DNA of 17,022 bases from DASZZX01 sp036260415 (GCA_036260415.1 DASZZX010000183.1:1-17022); one strand, 5' to 3'; counted from the first letter of the stretch, positions 6,689-15,738 are shown. Notes: generated by a model not told the origin, from the letters alone. Translations and numbers: made by a program.

Positions 6689-7816
6689 TCAGGCGCTGAA
6701 CACCAGCAGCTCGTCGCGGTGCACGACCTCGCGGGTGTAGGCGGTGCCGAAGGCGGCAGCCGCCTCTCCGGTGCTGAGCCCGGCGATGCGCCGTAGGTCA
6801 GCGGCGTCGTAGTTGGTCAGCCCGCGGGCGACGACCACCCCGCCGGGGTCGACCACCTCCACGGCGTCCCGTGACGAAAACCCGCCCTCGACCCCGGTGA
6901 CGCCGACCGCGAGCAGCGACGTGCCGCCCTGGCGCAGGGCACGGGCGGCGCCCGCGTCGACGTGGACCCGGCCCCGAGGGTTCAGCGCGAACCCGATCCA
7001 CAGCCGGCGGGCCTCGAGACGGCGGGGCTGCGCGACGAACCACGTTCCGATGGGCTGACCGGCGAGCACGTCGGCGACGACCGTCGGGCGTCGTGCGTCG
7101 GCGATGACGACGTGGCAGGCGGACAGCACGGCGACCCGGGCAGCCTCCACCTTCGAACGCATGCCTCCGCTGCCGACCAACGAGCCGACCCCTCCGAGGC
7201 TGCCGGGATCCAGCTGGAACAGGTCGTCCACCCGATCGATCACGGGCGCGTCGGGCGAGATCCGCGGATCCTGCGCGTGCAGCCCCTGGACGTCGGAGAG
7301 CAGCAGGAGCAGGTCCGCGTCCAGCATCGAGGTGACGAGGGCCGCGAGGTGGTCGTTGTCCCCGTACGCGAGCTCGTCGGTCGCGACCACGTCGTTCTCG
7401 TTGACCACCGGGACGGCCCCGAGCTCGAGGAGCCGGTGGAAGGTCCGGCGGGCGTTGAGGTAGCGCCCGCGGTGCACGAAGTCGTCGCGCGTGAGCAGCA
7501 CCTGTCCGCAGGCGAGCCCGTGGCGCGACATCTGCCGTTGGTACTCGTGCACGAGTTCTCCCTGCCCGACCGACGCGGCGCTTTGCAGGGTCACCATGTC
7601 GGTCGGATCCCGTTCGAGCCCGAGCAGCCCCAGGCCGGCCGCGACCGCGCCGGAGGACACCACCACCACCTGGGTGCCGTCCGCACGGGCAGCCGCCACT
7701 TCGTCGGCGAACACCCGGAGCTGCTCGCGGTCCAGCCGGCCGTCCCCCGCACGCAGGCTGTTGGAACCGATCTTCACCACCGCCAGGCGGGGGCGTGGGA
7801 AGCGGGCGTCAGCCAC
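6689..7816 (-). CDS. proB: glutamate 5-kinase
   Basis: Encodes 375 aa. It phosphorylates L-glutamate to gamma-glutamyl phosphate, the committed, normally proline-inhibited step. The N-terminal amino-acid-kinase domain contains VVKIGSNSL, VVVVSSGAVAAG, VPVVNENDVVATDE and YGDNDHLAA, and GGMRSKVEAA follows. The last ~100 residues form a PUA domain, as in E. coli ProB. The start is one of two tandem GTG codons (7819 or 7816) after GGAGGACG. I prefer 7816 for its 6-nt spacer. A further in-frame GTG at 7849 has no such site. The gene begins 5 nt before the obgE stop ends, so the two are overlapped and probably translationally coupled. The ribosome binding site lies within the obgE coding region. 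Confidence 0.96.
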   Translation of the reverse strand: MADARFPRPRLAVVKIGSNSLRAGDGRLDREQLRVFADEVAAARADGTQVVVVSSGAVAAGLGLLGLERDPTDMVTLQSAASVGQGELVHEYQRQMSRHGLACGQVLLTRDDFVHRGRYLNARRTFHRLLELGAVPVVNENDVVATDELAYGDNDHLAALVTSMLDADLLLLLSDVQGLHAQDPRISPDAPVIDRVDDLFQLDPGSLGGVGSLVGSGGMRSKVEAARVAVLSACHVVIADARRPTVVADVLAGQPIGTWFVAQPRRLEARRLWIGFALNPRGRVHVDAGAARALRQGGTSLLAVGVTGVEGGFSSRDAVEVVDPGGVVVARGLTNYDAADLRRIAGLSTGEAAAAFGTAYTREVVHRDELLVFSA

Positions 7817-9233
7817 CACCGTCCTCCGTCGGCGCGACCTGGCCGTCACCCGACGTCTCCTCGTCGGTGGTGTCGGCCTCGCCGGCGAGCATCGCCTCGC
7901 GCTCGTCGTCGGGTAGGTCCTGCGGTTCCGGCACGAACTCGAACGTCTCGCCGCCGATCAGCACCTCGTCCGCGTGGCGGGCCCCCGCCGCGACGAGTGC
8001 CTGCTCCACCCCCGCTCGACGCAACCGCCCCTGCAGGTAGCGCAGCGCCTCCGCGTTGTCGAGCGGGGTCATCTGCACCCACCGCTCCACCCGCCGGCCC
8101 GACACGACGAACCGGCCATCCTCGTCGCGGGCGACCGAGAAGGCGTCCTCGTCGTCCTCCAGCCGGACGACGAGTGGTTCCTCTGCCGGAACAGGCTCGT
8201 CCGCGGCGCGCCGCTCGCTGACGAGCGCGGCGAGCCGCCACCGCAGCGCGTCGAGCCCCTCGCCGCTCACGGCGCTCACGGCGAGCACCTCGTGGCTGCG
8301 GCGCTCGAGCTCGGGGCGGACGAGCTCGGCCATGGCCCGCCCGTCGGGCAGGTCGACCTTGTTGAGCGCGACCAGGCCGGGCCGCTCGAGCAGCGCGGGG
8401 TCGTGCGCTTCGAGCTCGCCGAGGACTACGGCCAGGTCGGACAGCGGGTCGCGTGCGGGGTCGAACGGCTGCGTATCGAGGACGTGCAGCAGGACCGCCG
8501 CTCGTTCCACGTGCCGTAGGAACCGGTGGCCCAGCCCGCGACCCTCGCTGGCACCCTCGATCAGGCCCGGCACGTCGGCCAGCACGACGTCGACGTCACC
8601 GGCGCGCATCACGCCGAGGTGCGGCGTCAGGGTGGTGAAGGGCCAGGCCTCGACGCGTGGCCGTGCGGCCGACAGCCGAGCCACCAGCGAGGATTTGCCC
8701 GCGCTGGGGAACCCGACCAACCCCACGTCCGCGATCAGCTTCAGCTCCAGGCGCAGCGAACGCTCCTGGCCCCTTTCCCCGCGCTCGGCGAACCGCGGGG
8801 CCCGTCGCCGGTTGGTGGCGAAGGCGGCGTTGCCACGACCCCCGCGTCCGCCCCGCGCCGCGACCAGCCCTTGCCCCACGCGCGCCAGGTCGGCGACCAA
8901 CCGGCCGGTGTCGCGCTCCCGCACCACCGTCCCCACGGGCACCGCGACCTCCAGGTCGGCGCCGTCCGCCCCGGTGCGGTCCATGCCCTGGCCGTGCCCA
9001 CCCCGCCCGGCCCGGCGGTGCGGCTCGCGGTGCAGTGCCAGCAGCGAGGTGACGTCGGCAGAAGCGACCAGCACGACGTCGCCGCCGCGACCGCCGTCGC
9101 CCCCGCTTGGTCCTCCGCGTGGCACGTGGGCCTCCCGGCGGAAGGCCACCGCGCCGTTGCCGCCGTCACCGCCCTGCACGTGCACCGTGCACTCGTCGAC
9201 GAACGTCGGGGCTCCGTCGCGGACCTCCGTCAC
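7809..9233 (-). CDS. obgE: GTPase Obg/CgtA, ribosome assembly factor
   Basis: Encodes 474 aa. Obg is a slow GTPase that binds the large ribosomal subunit and links its assembly to growth and stress signals. Domains in order are the glycine-rich Obg fold (residues ~10-165; VHVQGGDGGNGAVAFRRE), a G domain with P-loop GFPSAGKSS (174-182), DVPGLIEG (220-227) and NKVD (291-294), and a C-terminal OCT domain (from ~340; FEFVPEP) typical of Gram-positive and actinobacterial Obg. I chose the GTG at 9233 because GGGAG lies about 7 nt upstream and it is closest to the conserved FVDE start. A GTG at 9254 is an alternative. It follows rpmA by 73 bp and overlaps proB. The tail after OCT is acidic and poorly conserved. 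Confidence 0.95.
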   Translation of the reverse strand: MTEVRDGAPTFVDECTVHVQGGDGGNGAVAFRREAHVPRGGPSGGDGGRGGDVVLVASADVTSLLALHREPHRRAGRGGHGQGMDRTGADGADLEVAVPVGTVVRERDTGRLVADLARVGQGLVAARGGRGGRGNAAFATNRRRAPRFAERGERGQERSLRLELKLIADVGLVGFPSAGKSSLVARLSAARPRVEAWPFTTLTPHLGVMRAGDVDVVLADVPGLIEGASEGRGLGHRFLRHVERAAVLLHVLDTQPFDPARDPLSDLAVVLGELEAHDPALLERPGLVALNKVDLPDGRAMAELVRPELERRSHEVLAVSAVSGEGLDALRWRLAALVSERRAADEPVPAEEPLVVRLEDDEDAFSVARDEDGRFVVSGRRVERWVQMTPLDNAEALRYLQGRLRRAGVEQALVAAGARHADEVLIGGETFEFVPEPQDLPDDEREAMLAGEADTTDEETSGDGQVAPTEDGGG

Positions 9234-9306
9234 CGGCCCACTCCCACTATCCACGGAGAGCCGGGGAGGGTTGTCCGGGCGATCCTCCCACGTCGCAGGC
9301 GAGCGG

Positions 9307-9561
9307 TCACTCGGCGGGGACGACCTCCGCGTACTTGCGCTTGCGGCGCGTACGGAACGACACCCGACCGTCCATCAGCGCGAAGAGGGTGTCGTCGCCC
9401 CCCCGTCCGACGTTGCGGCCCGGGTGGATCCTGGTGCCACGCTGCCGCACGATGATCGAGCCGGCGGTCACCGCCTGGCCCCCGGAAGCCTTCACCCCCA
9501 GGTACTTCGGGTTGGAGTCGCGGCCGTTGTTGGAGGAACCGCCGCCCTTCTTGTGTGCCAT
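9307..9561 (-). CDS. rpmA: 50S ribosomal protein L27
   Basis: Encodes 84 aa, the standard length. L27 sits near the peptidyl-transferase centre of the large subunit. The N-terminus MAHKKGGGSSNNGRDSNPKY matches the family, with the conserved YLGVKASGGQAV and the TRIHPGRNVGRGGDDTLFA segment. There is no Firmicutes-type cleavable N-terminal extension. The ATG at 9561 follows GGAGGCGACGACG. It lies 20 bp after rplU and is clearly co-transcribed with it; the L21-L27-Obg order is conserved across bacteria. Confidence 0.97.
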   Translation of the reverse strand: MAHKKGGGSSNNGRDSNPKYLGVKASGGQAVTAGSIIVRQRGTRIHPGRNVGRGGDDTLFALMDGRVSFRTRRKRKYAEVVPAE

Positions 9562-9581
9562 CGTCGTCGCCTCCAGGCGGG

Positions 9582-9887
9582 TCAGGCCAGCTCGCCGACC
9601 TTGATCGTGGTGTAGCGCTGCCGGTGTCCCTGCTTCCTGCGTTGGCGCGTCTTGTTCTTGTAGGTGAACACGGTGATCTTCGGGCCTTTGCCGTGGCCGG
9701 TGATGGTGGCCGTCACGTGCCTGCCCTCGAGGTCCTGGCCGGCGGTCACAGCACCGTCATCGTCGACCAGCATCAGCGGTTCGAGCCGGACCGGGTCGCC
9801 GACCGCGCCGTCGAGCTGCTCGACGCGGATCTCGTCCCCGGGCGCGACCCGGTACTGCTTGCCGCCGGTGCGGATGACGACGTACAC
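9582..9887 (-). CDS. rplU: 50S ribosomal protein L21
   Basis: Encodes 101 aa. L21 is a beta-barrel protein of the large subunit that binds 23S rRNA. The N-terminus YVVIRTGGKQYRVAPGD and the basic C-terminal segment KNKTRQRRKQGHRQRYTTIKV are diagnostic. It starts with GTG at 9887 after a strong AGGAGGCTGCC. It is first of the rplU-rpmA pair, 112 bp downstream of the RNase gene, with a possible promoter in that gap. Confidence 0.97.
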   Translation of the reverse strand: MYVVIRTGGKQYRVAPGDEIRVEQLDGAVGDPVRLEPLMLVDDDGAVTAGQDLEGRHVTATITGHGKGPKITVFTYKNKTRQRRKQGHRQRYTTIKVGELA

Positions 9888-9958
9888 GGCAGCCTCCTGG
9901 ATCCTTGGCCGACGCGGAGCGCGGCATACGCCAACAGGGCCGACAGCGCCGTTGCGCG

Positions 9959-9988
9959 AGGGTACCGCTGGCGGTCGCCTGGCACCAA
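9959..9988 (-). promoter_or_regulatory. candidate promoter for rplU-rpmA-obgE
   Basis: On the minus strand TTGGTG (9988-9983) and TACCCT (9964-9959) are separated by 18 bp, resembling -35 and -10 boxes. They would give a leader of about 65 nt before the rplU GTG. Both hexamers are imperfect and one such match is expected by chance at modest frequency. Confidence 0.25.
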
Positions 9989-9999
9989 GCCCGGCGGCC

Positions 10000-11865
10000 T
10001 CACGCCAGCTCGAAGGTCACCCCGCGCCCGTCACAGCAGCTGCACTTCTCCCCGAACACCTCGAGCAGGCCTTGCGACACGTTCTTGCGGGTCATCTGCA
10101 CCAGCCCCAGGCGGCTGACCTCGGACACGCGTGTCTTGGTCCGGTCGCGCAGCAGCTCGCGCTGGAGCCGGTGGACGACCTGATCCTGATTGGCCTTCAA
10201 CAGCATGTCGATGAAGTCGATGATGATCATCCCGCCGATGTCGCGCAGCCGCAGCTGGCGGACGAGCTCCTCGGCGGCTTCGAGGTTGGTCCGTAGGACG
10301 GTCTCCTCCAGGCTCGTGGAGCCGGTGAACTTGCCGGTGTTGACGTCGATGATCGTCATCGCCTCCGTGCGCTCGATGATGAGGTACCCGCCGGACGGCA
10401 GCCACACCCTGCGCTCGAGGGCCTTCCGTAGCTGCTCGGTGACGTGGTAGGCCTCGAACAGCGTCGGCGGTTCCTCCTCCGGACGTTCGGGTGGGACCGG
10501 GTGGTACAGCTCCAGCTTGGGCAGCGCTTCCGGCATGACCTCCTCGAGGTAGGCGCGCACCTTCTGGTGGACCTCGTCGGTGTCGACGACCAGCCGCTCG
10601 AAGTCGGGCCCGAAGTGGTCACGGACGACCCGGACGACCAGGTCCGGCTCCTCGTACACGGCCTCCAGAGGCTTGGCCTTGGCGGCGCGCTCCCGGACGC
10701 TCTCCCACCTGCGCGTGAGACGCTCGAGATCCTCCCGCAGCTGCTCCTCCGTTGCCTCGGCCGCCGCGGTGCGGACGATGATCCCCATGCCGTCGGGCTT
10801 GAAGCGCTTGAGGATGCGACGTAGCCGGTCGCGATCTGCGTCGCTGAGCTTGCGGGAGATCCCGAAGAGGGTGTCGCGGGGCGCGAGCACCATGTAGCGG
10901 CCCGCGAGCGACATCTGCATCGTCAAGCGTGCGCCCTTCGAGCCCATCGGGTCCTTGGTCACCTGCACGAGCAGGGTCTGGCCCGCCTTGAGGGCGTGCT
11001 CGATGCGCTGGTCGACGCCCTCCTCCAGATCGAGCTCGTCGTAGAGGACCTCACCGGCGTACAGCACGCCGTTGCGCCCCTTGCCGATGTCGAGGAACGC
11101 GGCCTCCATGCCGGGCAGGACGTTCTGGACACGTGCTAGGTAGATGTTGCCGACGTAGGAGACGTCCTCCTTGCGGGTCACGTAGTGCTCGACGACGGTG
11201 CGATCCTCGAGCACGGCCACCTGCGTGCGCTCGTCCCGGGTGGTGACCAGCATGGTCGGGGGCGGCCCGTCGAGCATCGCGTGACGGACCTCCTCGGAGA
11301 TCTCGAGCAAGCGGCGGGTACCGCCCCGCCGCTGGGTCCGTCCGCGCCGGTCGCGACCCTGGCGCTTGGCGGCGAGGCGCGTACCGCCCCGTGCGATGGC
11401 GTCCTCGACCTGGCTGCGGGTCGGCACGCGATCGGTGGCTGTCTCCCGCGCGTCGACGGGTGCTGGCTCGGTGTCGTCGCCCGCGCTCGTCCGGTCGTCC
11501 GCGGTCGTCCCGTCCTCGGGGCGGTCACCAGCCGATGGCGTGGCGGCGGTGGCGCCGGAGCGCCGGCCACGGCCCCGACTGCCTCGCCGGCGGCGACGGC
11601 CCGTGCCGCCGCGCTCCTGCGTGGCCGTGCCGCTGCCGGTCGGCTCGCCCGCCGGTGTGGGGTCGGTGGACCTGTCCGCGGCCGGTGCGGGGGTGCTGGG
11701 ATCGGTGGACGTGTCCGAGGCCGGTGCGCGGGTGCGGGTGCGGGTCCTGGTCCGGGCCGGGTCCTCGGTGTCAGCCCGGGGCGCGTCCGCCCCGCTGGGG
11801 TTGGTCTGGTCGGTGGCCAAAGGGGTCTCGCTTCCTCGCGCCGCGACCGGCACCTCCGGCCACAT
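10000..11865 (-). CDS. rne: RNase E/G family endoribonuclease with N-terminal disordered extension
   Basis: Encodes 621 aa from the ATG at 11865. It cleaves single-stranded A/U-rich RNA and acts in rRNA maturation and mRNA decay. The first ~185 residues are low-complexity, rich in Thr, Pro, Asp and Arg, with an (RT)n run, a 13-residue near-repeat (period 39 bp at 11663 and 11702) and a GRRRRRGSRGRGRR block suited to RNA binding. Then come an S1 domain (~229-310; YVGNIYLARVQNVLPGMEAAFLDIG), an RNase H-like part, and the DNase I-like catalytic core with DVNTG (D507) and IDFIDM. The zinc-link is KCSCCDGRG (C608, C610, C611). The protein ends soon after, so it lacks a C-terminal scaffold arm. No start has a good ribosome binding site; the ATG at 11946 is an alternative. 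It heads the rplU-rpmA-obgE cluster. Confidence 0.92.
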   Translation of the reverse strand: MWPEVPVAARGSETPLATDQTNPSGADAPRADTEDPARTRTRTRTRAPASDTSTDPSTPAPAADRSTDPTPAGEPTGSGTATQERGGTGRRRRRGSRGRGRRSGATAATPSAGDRPEDGTTADDRTSAGDDTEPAPVDARETATDRVPTRSQVEDAIARGGTRLAAKRQGRDRRGRTQRRGGTRRLLEISEEVRHAMLDGPPPTMLVTTRDERTQVAVLEDRTVVEHYVTRKEDVSYVGNIYLARVQNVLPGMEAAFLDIGKGRNGVLYAGEVLYDELDLEEGVDQRIEHALKAGQTLLVQVTKDPMGSKGARLTMQMSLAGRYMVLAPRDTLFGISRKLSDADRDRLRRILKRFKPDGMGIIVRTAAAEATEEQLREDLERLTRRWESVRERAAKAKPLEAVYEEPDLVVRVVRDHFGPDFERLVVDTDEVHQKVRAYLEEVMPEALPKLELYHPVPPERPEEEPPTLFEAYHVTEQLRKALERRVWLPSGGYLIIERTEAMTIIDVNTGKFTGSTSLEETVLRTNLEAAEELVRQLRLRDIGGMIIIDFIDMLLKANQDQVVHRLQRELLRDRTKTRVSEVSRLGLVQMTRKNVSQGLLEVFGEKCSCCDGRGVTFELA

Positions 11866-11948
11866 CCCACGCCCGTGTCGGCGTCCGCGGGGCGGACACG
11901 CCGGGTCGGCCGCGCGTGTGAGGCGGCGGGGCGTGGTGTGGTCCATCG

Positions 11949-11969
11949 CGACGGACCGTCGGTCCGTCG
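11949..11969. promoter_or_regulatory. 9-bp perfect hairpin in the rne leader or start region
   Basis: CGACGGACC (11949-11957) and GGTCCGTCG (11961-11969) pair perfectly around a 3-nt GTC loop. The hairpin ends 2 nt from the alternative ATG at 11946 and lies about 84 nt before the preferred ATG at 11865. In RNA it would be very stable and could mask initiation at 11946 or serve as a leader element. Its role is inferred. Confidence 0.5.
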
Positions 11970-12002
11970 GTGCGGGGGATCGCGCGCACGGTCGGGGCGG
12001 CT

Positions 12003-12017
12003 GCTCCCGCTGGGAGC
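12003..12017. repeat. small perfect inverted repeat in the rne leader
   Basis: GCTCCC (12003-12008) and GGGAGC (12012-12017) flank a GCT loop. It is the second stable hairpin within 70 bp of the first, which supports a structured leader. Short GC-rich hairpins also occur by chance at this base composition. Confidence 0.4.
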
Positions 12018-12428
12018 CCGCCGGGAACGGGATGGTCGGACGTCGGCGTGCCGGCCGGGGCCGCGATCGGTGGGACGTCGGTGCGGCGGCCGTTGTCAGG
12101 GCACGCGGTGAGGACACCGGGCGGGCCCGATGGGGGCCTCATACGCGCCTCCGGAACGTCTCGTGCAGCGGGCCGGACGGCGACAGCGGCTGGTCCGCGT
12201 CAGCGACGTCGGCGTCGGTGTCGCGTCGAGCGGCGAGCAATCACGACGGGCGGTGCGCACGGCGCTCGTGCTGGGAGGAGGCTACCACCACCGCGAGCTC
12301 CGTCGGGGCGGCGCGGTCGCCCGACACCGACTCGCAGGCTCCTCCGCCGCGGCAGCGCGGGGGTGATGACGGTTGTCACGTGCGCGCCCCCTTGGCCGGG
12401 TCGCCGAGCGCGGCGAGCGCGGCGGGGC

Positions 12429-12466
12429 GAGGATCCAAGTCGCGCCGGAGGATCCGGGTCGCGCCG
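12429..12466. repeat. 19-bp tandem repeat, two copies
   Basis: GAGGATCCAAGTCGCGCCG (12429-12447) is directly followed by GAGGATCCGGGTCGCGCCG (12448-12466), with only two differences. It lies between the SARP stop and rne and has no coding context. It could be a binding-site pair or slippage product. Confidence 0.75.
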
Positions 12467-12553
12467 AGGGACCAGGAACGTGACGCGCCTGTGCTTGTCG
12501 TCTCCTCCACCGTCCCCGTCTCCCCGGATGTGCGTTCGGCGACACGGCGAGGG

Positions 12554-15500
12554 TCACACCGGGTGGGTGGGTTGGAGGTTGGCGGGATGTTGGGACGGGT
12601 GGGACTGCCCGGCTGATCCGGCGGGGCGCCGAGACGGCCCAGGTGGCCGCCGCTCACCGTGCTGCACGGCCGCGTCCGACAGGCGTTCCTCGAGCGCGGC
12701 GATCTGCGCCCCGTAGAACCGCTCTCCGGTCAGCTGCAGCAGCTGGCGGGCATCGGCGATCCGTGCGGCCGCGTCCGTCCGGTCTCCCGCGAGGAGGTGG
12801 ATGTCGGCCAGGAGCAGGAGCCACTGTGGTACCGCGTGCTTGTGCCCGACCGCGCAGAGCGACTCCACGGCCTCCGCCACCCTTGCGGCCATGGCGCGAG
12901 GGTCCTCGCCCAGCCTGGCCTTGGCCCACGAGTTCGTCGGGATCGTGAGGCCGAGGGTGTACGGAAGGTCCTCGGACCTGCTGACCTCGATGCCCGGCTC
13001 GGTGTACTCGAGGGCCCGATGGGGATCGGACAGGAGGGCGGCGGTCCACCCGGCGAACAGCCTGGCGTAGGCCTCCCGGAACGGCGGTCCGACGCTTTGC
13101 GCCAGCGCGATGGCTTCCTCGCTGGCAGCGAGAGCTCGTTCGGCGTCACCGGTCACCGCCCACGCCAGGCTCTCGGTGACGCGCAAGGCCAGCGACAAGT
13201 GCTCGGGGGTCGCCGCCAACTCGGCCGGGTCCGCGGCCGGCTCGGCGGATCGGGCCTGCCGGCAGTGTGCCAGGGCGACGTCGGCCTCACCGGTGGTGGT
13301 GACATGCGTGTACGCGACCGCGACGTGGCCAGCGACCAGACCGACCGGATCCTGATGGACCTCCGCGATGCTGAGGATCGTGTCGGCGAGCTCTCGGGAG
13401 GCTTCGATCTCGCCGCGGGTGGTGTACGAGGTCCAGAGCGACCAGTGGAACCACAGTGGGAGCAGATCCGGGTCGCTGCTGACAGCCCTGGCGTCGACGA
13501 CCGCCCTCACCGGTGCGGCGATGCCCTCGATTTCCTCGGCCGTCCACCCGAAGACACTGGTTAGCAGCTGGATCAGCCGGAGGCGCACCTCGATCTCCGT
13601 GCGGGGGTCGGAGCCGGGGCGGTGGGCGAGCAGGTGCAGCGCCCGGCGCAGGAGGGAGGCACCCTGCTCGTAGGCCAGCACCTCGAGCGCCTGCTCGGCA
13701 GCCTCCCGCATGTACCTGATGGGCCGGTCGTCATCGATCAGATCGGCAGCGTGCCAGAAGTGTTCGGCCAGGTCCGACGCGGTGACGTGCGGACGGCCTT
13801 CGAGGGCGAAGCCGACCGCTGCGTGCAAGCGGGCGAGGGCTCCCGGTGGCAGTTCCTCCTGGATCGTCTCGTTGATCAGCGCGTGCGCGAACGTGTACGT
13901 GGATGCCCGCCCGTGCGGGTCGGTGACGAGCCCGTGCGCCACCGCCGTGTCCACGTGGTTCAGCACGACGTCGACCTGCTGGCTCGTCGCTTGGGCGACC
14001 GTGGGCACGTCAAACTCGTGGCCCACGACCGCCGCCGCGTCCAGGGTCCGCCGGGCGGCCTCGGGCAGGAGCTGCAGGCGTTGCAGGATGACGTGGCGCA
14101 CTCCGGGGGGGATGCTCGTCAGGACCGCGGAGAGGGCCACCGAGGAACGCGTCTCCTGGAGCAGACGTCCGACCTGTCGCACGAAGAAGGGGTTGCCACC
14201 GGTCCGCTCGTGCACGGTCCTGCTGAGCTCGTCGACGTCCGTGCCGTCGGCCAGCTCCGCGAGGACGACACCGACCTCCTCGACGTCCAGGCCGCGCAAC
14301 TCCAACGCCTCCGCGTGATGATGGCGCAGGACAGCACCGAGCGTCGAGTCGAGTTCGGGCGAGCGGTCAGCTCTCAAGGATCGGTAGCTGGCGGCCACGA
14401 GCAACCGAGCCGTCTCCACCTGACGGCTCACGTGCGACAGCAGCTGGAGCGTCGCGGTGTCGGCCCAGTGCAGGTCGTCGATGACCAGGACGAGCCCGCG
14501 GTCCCCAGCCACCCGGCCCAGGAAGGTCCGCACCGCCTCGTAGAGCGTGAAGCGGGCGCTCTCGGGGTCGAGCCCGGTCGCTTCGACGCGTTCCCCGAGG
14601 ATGTCGGTCACGTCACCCACGAGCTGGGAGACGGGCTGCGCGCCGTCGGCGGCTGCCGCTCTCACCGCATCGTCGGTCAGCTGCGACACGACCGAGCGGA
14701 GCATCTGGATCCACGGCCAGAACGGTGGAGCGCCTTCCGCTTCGTCGCAGCGACCCCAGTGCACGGGTAGCCCGTTCTCGCGGGCCTGGCCGGACAGCTC
14801 CTCCAGCAGCGAGGTCTTGCCGATCCCGGCCTCACCACCCACGAGCAGGACGTGTCCCCGTCCGCTCCGGAGGTTCTGGACCGCTGTGCGCAGCGCTCGG
14901 ATCTCGGGCTCCCGTCCGACCAGCTGCTGCTGCGCCGACGGGTGCGTCAGCGTGGCGCTGGGAGACGCGGCCGGAGCAGTGTCGAGGTCCAGCTCCCGTG
15001 CCTGACGCAGGATCCGGTCCGACAGGCCGACCAGTCCCGGGCTCGGGTCGAGACCGATCTCCTCGACGAGCCGGTCACGGAACGCGTGGAACACCTCAAG
15101 CGCGTGCGGCGTGCGTCCCGCGCGGTACAGCGCCAGCATCAGCTGGGCGTGTGGCCGCTCCCGCAGGGGATGGCCCGCGACCGTGGCCTCCAGCGTCGGG
15201 ATGACCTCGGTGTGCTTGCCCGCCGAGAGCAGCGCCTCGATCCGGTCCTCCTCGGCCGACAGCCGCAGCTCCTCCAGGCGTGCGATGTGCGCCTGCGCGA
15301 AGTCCTCGTACATGACGTCCGCCAGCGCATCGCCGCGCCACAGACCTAGTGCGGACTCCCACGTCTCCGCCGCCCCGCTCGGATCGCCGCTCTGCTGCGG
15401 CCTTCGGGCCTCGGTGACCATCCGTTCGAACCGCACGGCGTCGACGGTCTCGGGGTCGACGTCGAGCACGTAGCCGCGGCCCTTGGTCAGGATGACCGGC

Positions 15501-15738
15501 TCAGCCCCGCCGGCGCGGGCCAGGACCTTGCGCAGGTTCGAGATGTGCGCACGGAGGGACACCGGTGCCCCGGCGGGGGTCGACCTGCCCACAGGTCGTG
15601 CATCAGGCGCTCGGCAGGGACGGGGCGGCCGACGTTCAGGAGCAGGAGGATCAGCAGCGTCCGCAGCTTCGGGCTGCCGATCTCGATATCGTGCCCGTCG
15701 ACGCGGACCTCGAGAGCACCGAGGATCCCGAAGTCCAC
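12554..15738 (-). pseudogene. SARP/AfsR-family transcriptional regulator with a single-base frame break
   Basis: Start GTG at 15738, after GGAGGGCAGGA. Residues 1-57 (VDFGILGALEVRVDGHDIEI onward) are a winged-helix trans_reg_C domain that continues only in a second frame from residue 58 (APVSLRAHISNLRKVL). Adding one base in the C-run/G-run at 15568-15579 restores one 1,061-aa protein. Domains are the DNA-binding wing (to ~95), the bacterial transcriptional activation domain BTAD (~97-247), an AAA/STAND ATPase with VGREPE, Walker A GEAGIGKT (302-309) and Walker B LVLVIDDLHWAD, then a long helical TPR-like region. Such proteins activate secondary-metabolism or stress genes. Everything after the break is intact with normal codon use, so a homopolymer sequencing error is as likely as a recent mutation; recoding is possible. 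Without correction, only a DNA-binding-domain fragment is made from this start. Confidence 0.85.

Larger units (their letters stand above)
11866..12553. other. gene-poor intergenic region upstream of rne
   Basis: This 688-bp stretch between the RNase start and the end of the SARP gene holds no ORF with recognisable protein features; its open frames are Arg/Pro-rich shadows. It contains an 8-9 bp hairpin (11949-11969), a smaller one (12003-12017), a TGAC-GGTT-GTCA inverted repeat (about 12367-12378) and a 19-bp tandem repeat (12429-12466). A long structured 5' leader for rne is plausible. An extended -10-like TGGTAGCCT (minus strand, about 12279-12287) is visible but has no matching -35. Confidence 0.5.

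Noticed and set aside
5283..6740. 485-aa open frame on the plus strand opposite proA
   Set aside because: It is a codon-bias shadow of proA, which has clear catalytic motifs; the antisense translation is His/Gln/Gly/Val-rich with no recognisable domain or ribosome binding site.
8056..9615. 519-aa plus-strand frame opposite obgE and rpmA
   Set aside because: Ser/Arg/Pro-rich translation covers three unambiguous minus-strand genes and their gaps; it is explained by high GC at codon third positions.
12130..12657. Short open frames in the rne-SARP gap (plus 12130-12366; minus 12282-12557 and 12376-12657)
   Set aside because: Biased Arg/Pro/Ala composition, no convincing ribosome binding site, and no conserved-looking motif.
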